Of a stretch of DNA of 64,000 bases, positions 22,481 to 34,019 are shown piece by piece. Source of the DNA: Moringa oleifera (lineage: Eukaryota > Streptophyta > Magnoliopsida > Brassicales > Moringaceae). Position numbers and translations under genes: made by a program. The notes under the pieces were generated by a model. That model saw nothing but the letters and a program-made list of their open reading frames with translations. It searched no databases and was not told the DNA's origin. The DNA lies in contig JAJFZO010000896.1 in NCBI GenBank assembly GCA_021397835.1, forward strand, positions 5,186,501 through 5,250,500. The letters are read 5' to 3'. Within the stretch, counting starts at the first letter, position 1, and each line of letters opens with the position of its first letter.

Positions 22481-23589
22481 AACTTACTGATATTATCACT
22501 TTTCTGATGTCTCCACCAGCATATTGATGCAAATTTGCATATTTTTCGGAGAAGGCAAAGGGAACTTCCTGAGCAATATGCACAAGATATCTGCATCTGT
22601 GATCCTTGGCTCTATGTAAGTTCATTGATCATTAAGGTGATTTATCTGATTTCCTATTCAATTTGTTTGTTAACTTTGTTTTATTATTCAAATTTACAGA
22701 TAATATTTTATTATATTTACAATGAATGTCAAAAGGATCTAGATGCTGATTGTCCTCCATCACACTTAAACTTTGAAGCATATAAATGGGAAGAAGATTT
22801 CCTGGATCGTGTGCGAGGCAAATTTTCAAGTGATTGTCTTGCTTGGGACACTGTAAATAAGGTGACTTATCTGCATTAGTTATGCTTTATTAACTTTTTT
22901 TTTTTTAATATTATGAGTACTCAGTAATGATATTTAAATAATATTTAATGTAGCTAATGGTTCCTTGCCACGTTGGGGGATCTCAGTAGCTTCTAGTTAT
23001 TATAGACTTAAGGAAATTCTCATTGCATATTTTTGACTCATTTCGTCAAGAGATACCAACTGAGGTGAGGATTCGGTAGCAAAACCCATTCAAATTTATG
23101 CTAACTAGCTATATGGCGAGTGCTGGATATTTCATTCAAAAATCGGATGCCAAAATGCCGGATCTTTCACTTTCATGCACCTTAGATTCGAAGAACAAGG
23201 TCCCCCAACAAAGAAGAAGGTAAGTCTTTTTTCTAGTATGTGTTATTATCAAAAAATTCTTGCTAAATGTCTTTCCTTAATCTTAATTATATTTTTTTTT
23301 CAGTGGTAATTATGGTCCTCACATGCTGTATATTATGGAACATTTATTACTTAGGAAGCATTTAAAATACACTGATAAGGATATGTCAGTCATCAGAAAT
23401 CACATAGCAATATATATATTTGCCAACTCTACTATAGATGATAGTCATTGATTCATTTTTTTATTTAATGTATTTATTTTATATATACATTTGGCAATTG
23501 TATATAACATTTTTTAATTCATTAGAAATTATACAATGTATTTATTTTGTATATACAGTTGAAAATTTTATGAAATATTTTTTTTGTCA

Positions 23590-24290
23590 ATAGATATATG
23601 ATGTACTAATCATGTTACGAATTTTGGTAATGACTCTTTCATAAGTTTCTAACTTATCAATCACGAATTTTAGTCATGATTCATCATAATTATGTAGGAT
23701 TTTCTAATCAAGTTACGAATTTTACTCATACTTTCATTATATAAGTTTGCACGATTTCCTAATCATGTTACAGAATTTAGTCACGATATCGTTATATAAG
23801 TTTGCACGATTTCCTAATCAAGTTACAAATATTACTCATGATTTACTAATCAAACTACGATCTCCTAATCAAGTTACGAACATTACGCACGGTTTACTAA
23901 TCAAGCTATGATTTCCTAATCAAGTTATGAATTTTAGTCACGATGTCATTATATAAGTTTGCACAATTTTTTAATCAAGTTACGAATATTACTCACGATT
24001 TATTAATCAAGCTACGATTTTCTATTCAAGTTATGAATATTACTAACGATTTATTAATCAAGTTACGATTTCCTAATTAAGTTACGAATTTTACTAACGA
24101 TTTCATTATATAAGTTTGCATGATTTCATAATCAAGTTATGAATATTATTTACGATTTACTAATCAAGTTACGAATTTAATGGATGAAAATAAGGTACAC
24201 TAACATTATAATGATCACACGATTTATAAAATATGAAGTAATCTATTATACGATTTGCTAATTAAGTTACGATTTGTGGTAAAAATATTT
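23590..24290 (-). repeat. GTTACG (CGTAAC on minus) array between the two MULE genes
   Basis: Units of about 25-50 bp such as CCTAATCAAGTTACGAATTT and ACTCACGATTTACTAATCAA repeat across 0.7 kb. About nine exact GTTACG hexamers and several one-base variants are visible. The polarity is opposite to the arrays in the Ulp1-like gene. Confidence 0.85.
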
Positions 24291-24428
24291 TCAAATTGTC
24301 AGTTACATTATCAACATTACATCAATTGATTTGCATGTAACAATTGAAACTATATAAAAACCTAAAATCCGAATCTGTAGTGACATAGAAGTTAAAAATT
24401 ATTAATATTATCAAAATATTACGATTTA

Positions 24429-27400
24429 TCATAAGTTAATGGTACAATCATCTAGTGAAGTTGAATTGGGAGGTATTTGACAAGTTTGTGAATTATGATC
24501 AACTCCACCATAATTATGGCATTTACAACGAAATTGATTAGGCACATTTGACAATTGAGAGTGGTATCCTCCATCACAATATTGTGGATTCGAGCATGTT
24601 AATCGATTGTGCCCATATTGGCCGCATCTAGAGCAATTTTTTTATGCGTCCTCTCCTCACCAGAGGGTGTTCTCTGCTTCTTTGGATGCCCTACTGACTT
24701 ACCATTATTCGATGGTAATACCACAACTCTTTTGACTTCTTCGGGTACATTCCAATCAGATGTGTCATCAACTGGATATACCGACTTAGCATATGCTGCT
24801 ACTAGTTGATCCTATTTGTAGTAGTTGGAGCAAAGAGTTATGAAATCAATATTACATTCCTTGTAAAAAGTACACAATTTATGAAGTTAATGAAAAAAAT
24901 GACATGAATAATGAAATTAACAAAACCATCAGTATCACCTAGAAGCTGCTAGTGCATGTGCACATGGCAAAAGATCAGCCTGAAACTCCCTACAAGTGCA
25001 AATACATTCGATAAGGTTCATAACTGCCTCTTTACCCTTGTGCCTAACCAAAAATACGTTCCAATCAACATTGAAATTTGTCATTTGTAATCATTCATCA
25101 ATGAGTGAACCCATTGTGTGAGTTGAGACCTCCAAGCCTTACCTTTTTTGGATCGATCATAGAACCAACGTTGCATCATATCTCGAATGAATTCCAATAA
25201 AGCCATAATGGACAACTCGCAGCAAATCAAAGACATGAATTCAAGCTCTCGCAATGTTAGTGGTCATGAGTTGATAACGTCTTTGGGGCCAATACACACG
25301 TGACCATTTTTTTGTATCTTCCTTCATGATATATTCAAAGCTTTAGGGTGATTAGCCTGTAACCCAGTCATTAATTCATTAAATTCAGATTCTCGATATG
25401 CCATAGCTGCATTATAGAATATCTTAGATATATCTTCTCTGTTAAACTTATTCTTTATGTTTTGAGCCATATGCCAAGAACATAAACAATGACAAGAATT
25501 AGGAAAGACCTTTGCGGTGGCCTTTGCAATACTGGCATGATGATCTAATATAATAACCAAGTCTTTAACAAAACCAATTATTTCTTTTAGTTGCCCTAAG
25601 AACCATTCCCATGCTTTATAATTCTCTGAGTCACCATAATCGAATGCTACTGGATATATCTGTTTATTCCCATCTTTGCATGTCACTACAAACATTACAC
25701 CATGGAACTCTCCTTTTTAAGTGAGCAGTATCGATAGCAATGACCGGCCTAATTACTAAATGAACCCCCTCAATGATTGTCCAAGAGCCACAAATAAATA
25801 CTTAAATCGATTAGTTCCATCTTCGATGCATATGTGAGGCCTAGTTCCCGGATTAATAGTTTGTAACATATGGCAGTATGAAGGTAGTTATTGATATAAC
25901 TTAATTGGATCACCATATGTAAGAGACAATGCATATTCTTTAGCCTTTCAAGCTTTACCATGTAAAATCTGTATGCCATATAGTTCTTTCATATTGCCTA
26001 TGATGTCTTTCGGCTTAATGATTTTAACATTGGTAGATAACCTCTGAGCTACAATTTCTCCAATAATAACAGAACTTGCTTATTGATGTCGTCGATGCAA
26101 CTCTTCAATCATGCAAATATGTGTCAAATCACACCTTCTAATTTGGAAGAATTGCCCTTGTCCAACTCTCACAGCACGAACCTTCCATGCACAATTTCCT
26201 TCTTTATAAGCAATCTCAAATATTGATTTGTTATACCTAGTGACTCTAAATTCAAAGTTCTCAGTTAATGCATGAATACTTAAAAATCGCTTCAACTCTT
26301 TCTTGTTTGTGAAAAACTAACCTCTAGCAAGGGTATGAATTGGAGTCACTGATTCCATAGTAAAAGTTGGGTCAAGACTATATAATTCAGCACCCAACAC
26401 ATTATGTTGTCTAACAACACTATTATTTGAATTATTATGTACTTTTGGGCATGCAGTTGGGACATAAGGTGGGACAGTAGGTAAGTTCTCATTCAATTCT
26501 TCATTGTCGAGTTCTACCTCTACAATGAGTTCACATTGATCTTCACTGGTAGGCTGAGTAGGTTGAGTTCCCATGATTAGGTATTCACACCCAATATCAT
26601 AGTCCATCTACTCATCCAAATTTATCTCATCGGTGTGTTGATTGTCATGAAGAGTCTCACTATGAATGAATGGTTCGGTGCCATAGGCGTCTAATTGCAC
26701 AGTAGAATTGCTCCTCGTACAAGAATTAAAAGGATTGACTCATCCTAAAATTTCACCTTCACATAAATCATGCCTATTTTTAACAAAATTTCTCTCCACC
26801 AAAATCAACAATTATATGTTGAACTATACTGCCATCGTACAACATAAACTCAACATCTTCAACATTCCTTAACTCAATTTTGATAGCAGTTTTTTTAGAT
26901 CTTACTATGGTATGCGAGGTTTAACCAAATCCAACAACTGTACATATTTTAAATCTCTTCGAATAACATATCCCTTAGTTTTGATGGCTCTGCCAATATA
27001 CTCAAAACTTCCTCTAGACTTGAACCACTCACCATTCCAAGTTACAATGATCTATATTCTATAATGACTAAAAAAATATTTCAAATAACAACTGAAATGA
27101 ATTACCTATTACAGATACGAATATAAGATTTTGCATGTTACCATTTCATCAAATAAGTTACGATTTCATCAAATAAGTCACAATTTTATCAAATAAGTCA
27201 CGATTGAAAAACTTGTTACGATTTTATGAATGTTACGAATCGCATAATGATGTTACGATAAACCGAGTAAGATACGATTTTCAAACATGTATGAAACTAA
27301 GATTATAACATGATTCTCAACCAAAGTTACGAAATATAAAGGAGGTCACGATATAAATACATACAACTAAAATCTTCACAATTTTAAGCTACATTACAGT

Positions 27401-27433
27401 TTAAACAGTATACCTGTCACTTTCTTTACCCAT
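24429..27433 (-). pseudogene. MUDRA (MuDR-like transposase), decayed
   Basis: Reading on the minus strand: a probable short first exon MGKESDR (27433-27413), an intron, then IIVTWNGEWFKSRG (near 27050), an acidic linker, and the Mutator DNA-binding domain FTNKKELKRFLSIHALTENF (26300-26080). The helical block is near 25980-26040 (PKDIIGNMKELYGI). The MULE catalytic core shows IAIDTAHLK (first Asp, near 25720), ILDHHASI (second Asp, near 25545) and CSWHMAQNIK (25324-25500). A SWIM zinc finger (CTCREF...LPCAHA) lies near 24960-25000, and a CCHC knuckle CSRCGQYGHNRLTC near 24590-24640, before a TGA at 24429. Several in-frame stops (one directly before FFTNKKELK, one in KA*KAKEYAL where Trp is expected) and frameshifts kill it. 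Family call firm; splice model approximate. Confidence 0.85.
27115..27350 (-). repeat. GTTACG array in the MUDRA first intron
   Basis: Units like TCAAATAAGTTACGATTTCA and ATGATGTTACGATAAACCGA, again with the CGTAAC word on the coding (minus) strand of MUDRA. Located between the MGKESDR exon and the second exon. Confidence 0.8.
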
Positions 27434-27916
27434 TCGAGCACGGTCTGATTTTGAAGAAGAATATATTGTCAAAAACACGAGCTTCTTTCTCTACGCAGGA
27501 TAACTAGCCTTCGATTTCTTCTTAGGATCTTGATTTGATAGATCTTGGATACAAAGATTGGAAGAAAAAAACTCAAAGGAAGAGCAAAGAAAGACAGTGC
27601 TCAAGGAAAGACAGAGGCCTAAAAAGAGAGAGAATTTTCCTCCAAAAAGAAAATGTGTTCAAACAAATCTCATGAATTTTTTGAGTTCATTTAATTTTTA
27701 AGGGTATCATTGTCTTTTGTAAGGGTATTTTTGTCTTTTCAAGATAATTAAGGGCCAAAAAAACCAAACTTAGTAAAACAAGTTTCTTTTACAAAAACCT
27801 GGTATCGGAGTGACAATTTTGACAATTTCCTCATTATGTTTTTCATTCCTAATTGTCCATAGTTTACTTGACCATTTCATGAGTAAGGAAAATATTCTTT
27901 AAAATTTTGGATAAGA

Positions 27917-27919
<3 letters not shown>

Positions 27920-27965
<46 letters not shown>

Positions 27966-27966
27966 A
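27920..27966. repeat. (TA)n microsatellite
   Basis: About 18 uninterrupted TA dinucleotides followed by a G-interrupted tail. Confidence 0.95.
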
Positions 27967-30415
27967 ATAAAATCACCTGTGAGGGCATTACCTTGTGCTT
28001 TTTATCTTCATCAACATAGTTTTTCTGTTTTTTAATCATTGTTTTTCTACAGCATGAACTATGTGCTTAAAAGCAAGCATTTATTATTAGTGATATATAT
28101 CTCTTATTATCCTTGAAATTTCTTTGTTATGTATGTGGATACTTAATCCACCTCCTATGTGATTCATTCGTTAGACTTAGGTAAGGACTGTCTTTCATTT
28201 TATTAGCCAATACATCATAATTTCTAAGTTTCATTACTTTTTACACTTACAGAGAATTGTTTACGCTGTGCCATTCTTCATAATTAAAAATAAAGATACG
28301 AAAAGATGTTATATTAAACTTAATTTTCTCAAAGGTTTTAAAGAATTGTGTAAGAAAATGTCAAATTCAATTATATGTAAGAGGTTTCACAATTTTTTCA
28401 ATTTGTTCTATTATCTAGTTCATAGAATACACTAAAGTTATAGTATAGCATTTTTAAGTTTATGCTTGACTTTTCATTAATATTGATGTCATTTTCTAAT
28501 TGCCTAAGATTGTGAATGAAGTTCTTAATTCATGGCATTAATAAGTTATTGGTTGCTCTAAGCATGACCATGAAAATGCTATGAAGAATGATGACTGTGA
28601 TAATGGTGTTGACTGCATGGTTTCTGATTTTAGTTTAGAGTTATGTAGTTGAGCTGAGTTTTAGTAGATTTTTTATAATTTTACAATTAAAGATTACAAT
28701 GAGTTACAACTTTATCACTTCTTTTTATTACATTTGCTTTGGTTTGTTGCATACATTTACACGAGTTCTCATTTGATGTTTCATCAAATCATGAATTTTT
28801 ATTGCATTTTTTTCTCGTTTGCAATATTTAAAAATTGTGGTTAAAATTTATCTACTATGATTATTAGATATTGTTACTAATTTGATTTTTTTTTTGCGAA
28901 TGTTTCTTTTATAAATATTTTGTAAAAAATTATTTAATATGAATTAGTCATGAAATTATAATGGTCAATATTTTTTTTGATAAATTTGTAACTTTTTTAA
29001 AGAGATTCTCGGTAGTGTCTTCACTACTCAATGGATTTAAAATCATCTAGGCATTCACTTAAATTATTTAAAAAAATAAAACCTAGACTACCTTAAGTAT
29101 ATAATTTACTATTTTTTTTATTTTCTAGGTTTTACAAGATCCAACATCTATTATTTTCTTGATTTGTTAGATTTTTTAAGTTTATTTGATTTATTTGTTG
29201 TTTTTAACATTTTTTTATGTTTTATTTTATTTTAATTTTTTAATATCTTATGTTTTATATTTTTCTTTAAAATTTATCCATTATACTATATTTTATAAGT
29301 CATTTTGTTTATAATTTTTGATTTATTGCTTTTTTATGGGTTTTTTAAAGATGTGACTCACCACTCTTTTAAATAAGTGCATCCTTCAATAGTATGATTT
29401 TGACTTTAATTTTCACTTTTTGACTAATAATTTAAAGATTAATAACAAAAAGATCACTTGGTTTAAACTTTTCTTATCACATGGGGTTTTCTCTCTAATC
29501 TGCATATGAAACTCATTGAAATCAAATGCTAAAATTCTTTACTAAAGAAGATTTACCTTGCTCATGAATTACCCAAGTACACTATAAACAAGCATGGATG
29601 AAAATATAATCCAAAACCATATCATGCAAGACAATTATTTGAAAAAAGTTGTTGAACAACAATTATTTAATGGATGCTAACTATAGAATTCCCTCTTACC
29701 TTCAATGGCTAACATGGCATCAATCGAAAATAAGTAATATGATTTCCTCGATCAAGTAAGTACTAAAGATAAAAGGACTCAAATAATTCAAGAATCACCA
29801 TAACAACATATGAAAACTAACACAAATAGCTAACCACAGTGGTTGCTCTATAAAGAGTAGTAGAATCTGATCAATCGCAAGCAAAACAATTCTGGCCTCC
29901 TATGGGGTAAAGACTCCACAAAATACCTTACTGTATGAGTTGTTAACACAACAGTTATGATCTTTCTCTCATTGGCTGCAACCATTGAATCAATCTTCAA
30001 GCAATAAGAATATAAAATTTTAACTATTTTATCTTAGAGGTTTAGTGATTTTTTAGCTATACAAAGAAATTCAATTAACTAGCAAAATTCTTTAACCACT
30101 AAATGTGATTTAATTAAAAAATTGGTTTAGTAAAAGGAAATATCATTGTAAAAGTTTGCAATAAAGAAAAAAATATAAGTATACACTAGCAAATTATAAG
30201 GTCAGTAAAAAACTCGCAAGAAAACATGTTGCAAAAGCTAAGAATAACTTTAAAAAGGATCAAAGATCTCAATATGTTAAGTGGTCATTTATTATATTGA
30301 ATGTGCATATAACATGAGTTGGAAAAAGCTTTAATGCTTAGTTGATTGACCAAAAGTAGCATTCCCTCAAACATGGAAAGAAGACAATTGCTTCATTGAG
30401 GAAATATCATCATGA
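27967..30415. other. AT-rich spacer, no gene seen
   Basis: No open frame above noise. The section at 29100-29350 is T-rich and resembles the 5S spacers, but I find no 5S body beside it. A short phrase (CTCATTGAAATCAAAT preceded by a TCTAAT..GCATATG-like stretch) at about 29500 recurs in the same orientation near 32070. Confidence 0.45.
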
Positions 30416-33400
30416 AAAACTGATACCATATCCCATTGAAGAAAATAAGGTTTCCTAAAAATTTCAGAAAGTTTAGGTCTAATACTTACTTTGCATAAGC
30501 AATATGCTATGATTTCCTTTCATAAATGAAAATATAGGAGTTCTCTGCTTTGTTTACAATACATAAATCTTTCATTATCAATAGAAGAAAATGATTCAAT
30601 TGATGAGAACACTGGTTAGTTTTTTAAACCTGTTCATATATCTAAGACATCCATGCATACGTCAGATAAACGATCCCGAAGGACACGTTGGTCGACCTGT
30701 ACAACTTAAAAATCATACAAAGCAAGCTAAGAGCTATTAAATCAGCTTTTGGGTGTCACAGTGGAAGGCTTTAAAAATTCAATAAGTGAAATAATTGTTG
30801 CACACATATTACCTCCATATTCTTCCCTTTTAGAAAGAATATATGAATAGACTTGGCCTCTCTTAGAGCATTGCAAACAAAATCCTTAGTATCTTCATCT
30901 ACTTTTGGTCTTTCACATTTGCCAACTCTATATCAAATGATATAAGCCACTCTAGTTTTTACATATGGGGGGAGCATATTCTAGAAATTCGCATATTTGC
31001 ACTGCACGATGCAATGTGAGTCTATGTTATAGCTTATTGTTATTAGATTCACATAACCAAATGAGTACTCACATATAAAAAAGAAGTAGGAATCCAAGTT
31101 AAATGAAGGAGGACATTAACTAATTTTCTGTTGTTAGGTTAACGATATCATCAAGATAGCTAAAATACAATGCCTTAAGGCAACCACTGATAAGAGGAAT
31201 CACAAACTACATTTTGGGATGTAAGCCTAATGAGTTTGAAAGAATTCCTTGAAGGTAAATCATAAGACATCCCTTAGAGATTTTAAAGTCATGTTAAAGG
31301 TAACGACTGTGAAAATTTCATAAAGGTCATTATAAGTAATCCACTGGAGGATTACTTATAGGTATAAAGAATGTGTTATTCTAGAGGGATTTCCATCAAT
31401 GATGTTTTGGCCATTATCAAATCAAAAAATCCAAAGGCCACATATTGCAATTGATAACTACTGAATTAAATCAAAAAAGAAATAACAAAAATAAAACCCA
31501 ACAAGATCCAAAAAAGTTTTAAAATATCTCATAGCAACTTAGGTTTAGCAAGAAACGGATAAGCATGTAGGAATCGATACCTGCAACTAATAGAGAAATA
31601 ATAAGTTCTTATTTGAATAGTGCAACTTTTGCTGCCACTAAGGCCGGTCCTTCTTCATCCATGACAAAAAGAAGCATTACTATGGGATGCTATAAAGTAA
31701 GCCTACTCCATTGGTACCATCAAATCCCTTACAGCCTTGCATGCACCATGTTTTCTTGTATTAAGAACCGTTAAAATCAAACGATTTGCCTATAATTCAG
31801 GACATCCAAATACCATTGAATAGAAGGCAGCTTCATTTGCAAGGTTTGTCCACATGAGGTTTTTCTACCTAGTTTCCTACCATTTTGTATATTAAAAGCT
31901 CACCTAGTAAACTAAATGATTTATGTATACATGGTTAGATAGATAAACCATTAGGCCCATCTAAATAGCAGTATATTTCAATGAGCATCTCAATACTCTT
32001 CAAAGCTTGTTTCTAAAGTGAAAAATCCTCTCAGTGAAGTATCTTTTTATTCTATCTAATTTGTATATGGAAAAACTCATTGAAATCAAATCACAAATAT
32101 TAGGCTAAAAAAATCAGAATTAGGGATATCAATTTCTCAACCCAACAGCCAAGAGCATTCCATAAAACTAAAAGTATTTGTAGAAGGGTCAAAAATAAAA
32201 AAATAAAAGAAAATAAGAAGGATAGACAACTCAATTGTATGCACATGCACCAATTAATAGTCCAAACAAGCCAATTCAAGTCCATTGCATTTATAGTAAA
32301 ATCAATTTTAGTTAGTTAATTTGCTTTTATTTGAGAAGAAAAATAATAAGATACACTCTTATAAGTAGGCATGTAGCGTACAATATCTTGGAGGCGCTTT
32401 CACTTACATTATTTTGCTAGCAAATTGTTAGGAGCTTACAGAGTTAACGAGTTTTGAACATAGTGGCATGCATCTAAATATAAGTGAAAGCAACTAGATA
32501 AAATTTTCATAAGGAATAATATCGAAACTTATCACCAATCCAGTAACTCATGCAAAGTCAAAGCATGTCTTCCACAAGCTACCACAAATACAAAAGCATT
32601 TAACTGTATTTAGAAAGCCTATAGCATCTCCAAAATATGATAGACAAATGAAACCTTCCACATGCAGAGTTCCTTTTAGTTAAGCATTCCTGATAAGCTT
32701 ACTAATCTCAGTGGTAATTTTCTACTTGATAACTCTATCAACATACCAAACTCGTTTATAGATTTGTCAAAATATTGTTAAAAAAAAAATAAAAGAAGGA
32801 ACTTGTATTCTCAAAATGGACAAAACATTGAAATCCATTTAAAAAAATTATAGAAACGCAGAGAAAAAATAGAAGAAAACAAAATATATAAAGTTTTAAA
32901 AATTTTTGAAACTTAAAGGAAGAAAATAAAAAAGTCATATGAAAATAAATTAACTAAAATATAATATAAGAAATAAAATCAAAAAATAAATAAAATAAAA
33001 AAATCTAGAAAAAATAAACAAAAAGAACATTAAAAAAAAGCAATAAAGTTAAAAATCATAAAATATGAAAAATTAAAAAGAAGAAAAGAAAAGAAAAGAA
33101 AGGAAATGAAATAGGAAAGAAAATCAAATGTAATTAAAAAAATATTGTAAGAATATATTGAAAATCAAACAATAGAGAAAAGCAATTTAAAAAATTAAAA
33201 AAGAAATCTAATGAAACTAAAGAAACAAAAAGAAAATTCAATAAAATGAAGAAATCAAAACAGAAGTTATGAAAATTAGAAAAAAGGAAGAAAGGAAAAG
33301 GAAGAAAGAGAAGAAAAGGAAAAAAAAATTAAAACAAATAACAAAAATTAAAGAAAAGATCATAATGGAGAAAATGCAAAAAATAAATCAAAAATAAAAA

Positions 33401-33429
33401 AATTTAAAAAATATTTTTATCCAAAAAAA

Positions 33430-33500
33430 GAGTTGCAGTACAAGAATTTTTCAAAAGGAATCGCCAATCCTAGTACTCTCACGAAAGCATACTTAAATAA
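33430..33500 (-). pseudogene. 5S rRNA relic D, 5' half missing
   Basis: Reverse complement runs from TTTAAGTATGCTTTCGTGAG through AGTACTAGGATTGG to CTTGTACTGCAACTC, the 3' half of 5S rRNA. Spacing to relic E is short (133 bp), consistent with a deletion covering its own 5' half and adjoining spacer. Confidence 0.75.
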
Positions 33501-33562
33501 TCAAAAAGAAAAAATAAAATGAAAAATAATAATATTTGATAATATTTTTTTTTATAAAACGA

Positions 33563-33680
33563 AGGTGTAACACGAGGAATTCTTAGGAGAACCACCAATC
33601 CTAGTACTATTCTTGCTGAACCACGTTTAACTTCAGAGTTCTTATGGGATTCGATGCATTAATGTTGGTATGATCGACCC
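33563..33680 (-). pseudogene. 5S rRNA relic E, full length
   Basis: On the minus strand it reads GGGTCGATCATACCAACATT, GCATCGAATCCCATAAGAAC, AAACGTGGTTCAGC, AATAGTACTAGGATTGG, CTCGTGTTACACC: all segments of plant 5S rRNA in order, about 118 bases, best preserved of the six. Damaged but recognisable box A and box C regions. Exactly 307 bp from relic F. Confidence 0.9.
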
Positions 33681-33869
33681 TAAAAGTTCAAAAAAAATTG
33701 AAAATGAAAGAAAATAATGAAATTAATAAAAAAAAGAACATAATAAAAAAGAAAGATAGAAAAAAAATGAAAATAAAATAAAACACAACAAAAGATAATC
33801 AAAATGAAGAATAGGAAAAAAAAATCAAAACTAATAAAATCCAAAAATATTTTTAATTAAAAAAGAAAA

Positions 33870-33986
33870 GTGCAACATGAGGATTTTGAATGAGAAATTA
33901 TCCATCCCAGCACTACTCTTGCCTAAGAATGCTTAACTTTAGAATTTTAATGGGATTTGATACATTAGTACTACTATGATCACTTA
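33870..33986 (-). pseudogene. 5S rRNA relic F, full length
   Basis: Minus-strand reading TAAGTGATCATAGTAGTACT, AATGTATCAAATCCCATTAA, GTTAAGCATTCTTAGGCAAG, GTAGTGCTGGGATGG, CCTCATGTTGCAC. Full 5S rRNA order, about 117 bases, many transitions. It is the outermost relic, 30-40 bp before the satellite begins. Confidence 0.9.
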
Positions 33987-34019
33987 AAAATCTAAAAATT
34001 ATTAAAAATAAAAAAATTT

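Larger units (their letters stand above)
19884..23451 (+). pseudogene. DUF1985 / Ulp1-like peptidase gene of MULE copy 2
   Basis: It follows the exon order of the gene at 13.7 kb but lacks the start and much of the first exon. DUF1985 sequence survives at 20058-20267 (KFGELPDTDNIEATLSG), the coiled coil at 21208-21393 and the Lys/Arg-rich linker at 21620-21982. The Ulp1 part runs from about 22068. The last exon (23304-23451), absent from copy 1, reads SGNYGPHMLYIMEHLLLRKH, the C48 end block. The residue expected to be the catalytic Cys (CG motif) is Tyr, codon TAT at 23311-23313, one G-to-A step from TGT. The HW pair is also ruined (GGSQ followed by a stop). Many further stops. Dead copy, but it shows what the full-length gene looked like. 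Confidence 0.8.
19537..27790 (+). mobile_element. MuDR-like element copy 2: Ulp1-like gene plus MUDRA
   Basis: The left end aligns with copy 1 at GAGAAAAATTC. It holds two convergent broken genes, a DUF1985/Ulp1-like gene (plus, to 23451) and a MUDRA transposase (minus, 27433-24429), separated by a GTTACG repeat array. The right border is set only roughly, from a T/A-rich stretch near 27740-27790 whose reverse complement (AAGTTTGGTTTTTTTGGCCC) weakly resembles the left end. Clear terminal inverted repeats and 9-bp target duplications were not found by eye; some Ulp1-carrying MULEs lack obvious TIRs. Confidence 0.7.
30420..33990 (-). repeat. Right arm of the inverted duplication carrying 5S rDNA
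   Basis: In reverse orientation it starts with 5S relics F, E and D and their spacers (33990-33430) and ends with the match to 19.0-19.09 kb at 30420-30510 (TGATACCATATCCCATTGAA). It is longer than the left arm, so it contains insertions or the left arm has deletions. No gene is seen; the A-rich part 32900-33420 is 5S-type spacer read backwards. Confidence 0.55.

Noticed and set aside
24609..24809. Plus-strand frame of 66 codons
   Set aside because: It is the antisense of the MUDRA zinc-knuckle and linker region.
29480..32110. Short direct repeat (CTCATTGAAATCAAAT context) as possible LTR pair
   Set aside because: Only about 40 bp shared, no TG...CA ends, primer-binding site or retroelement proteins between.
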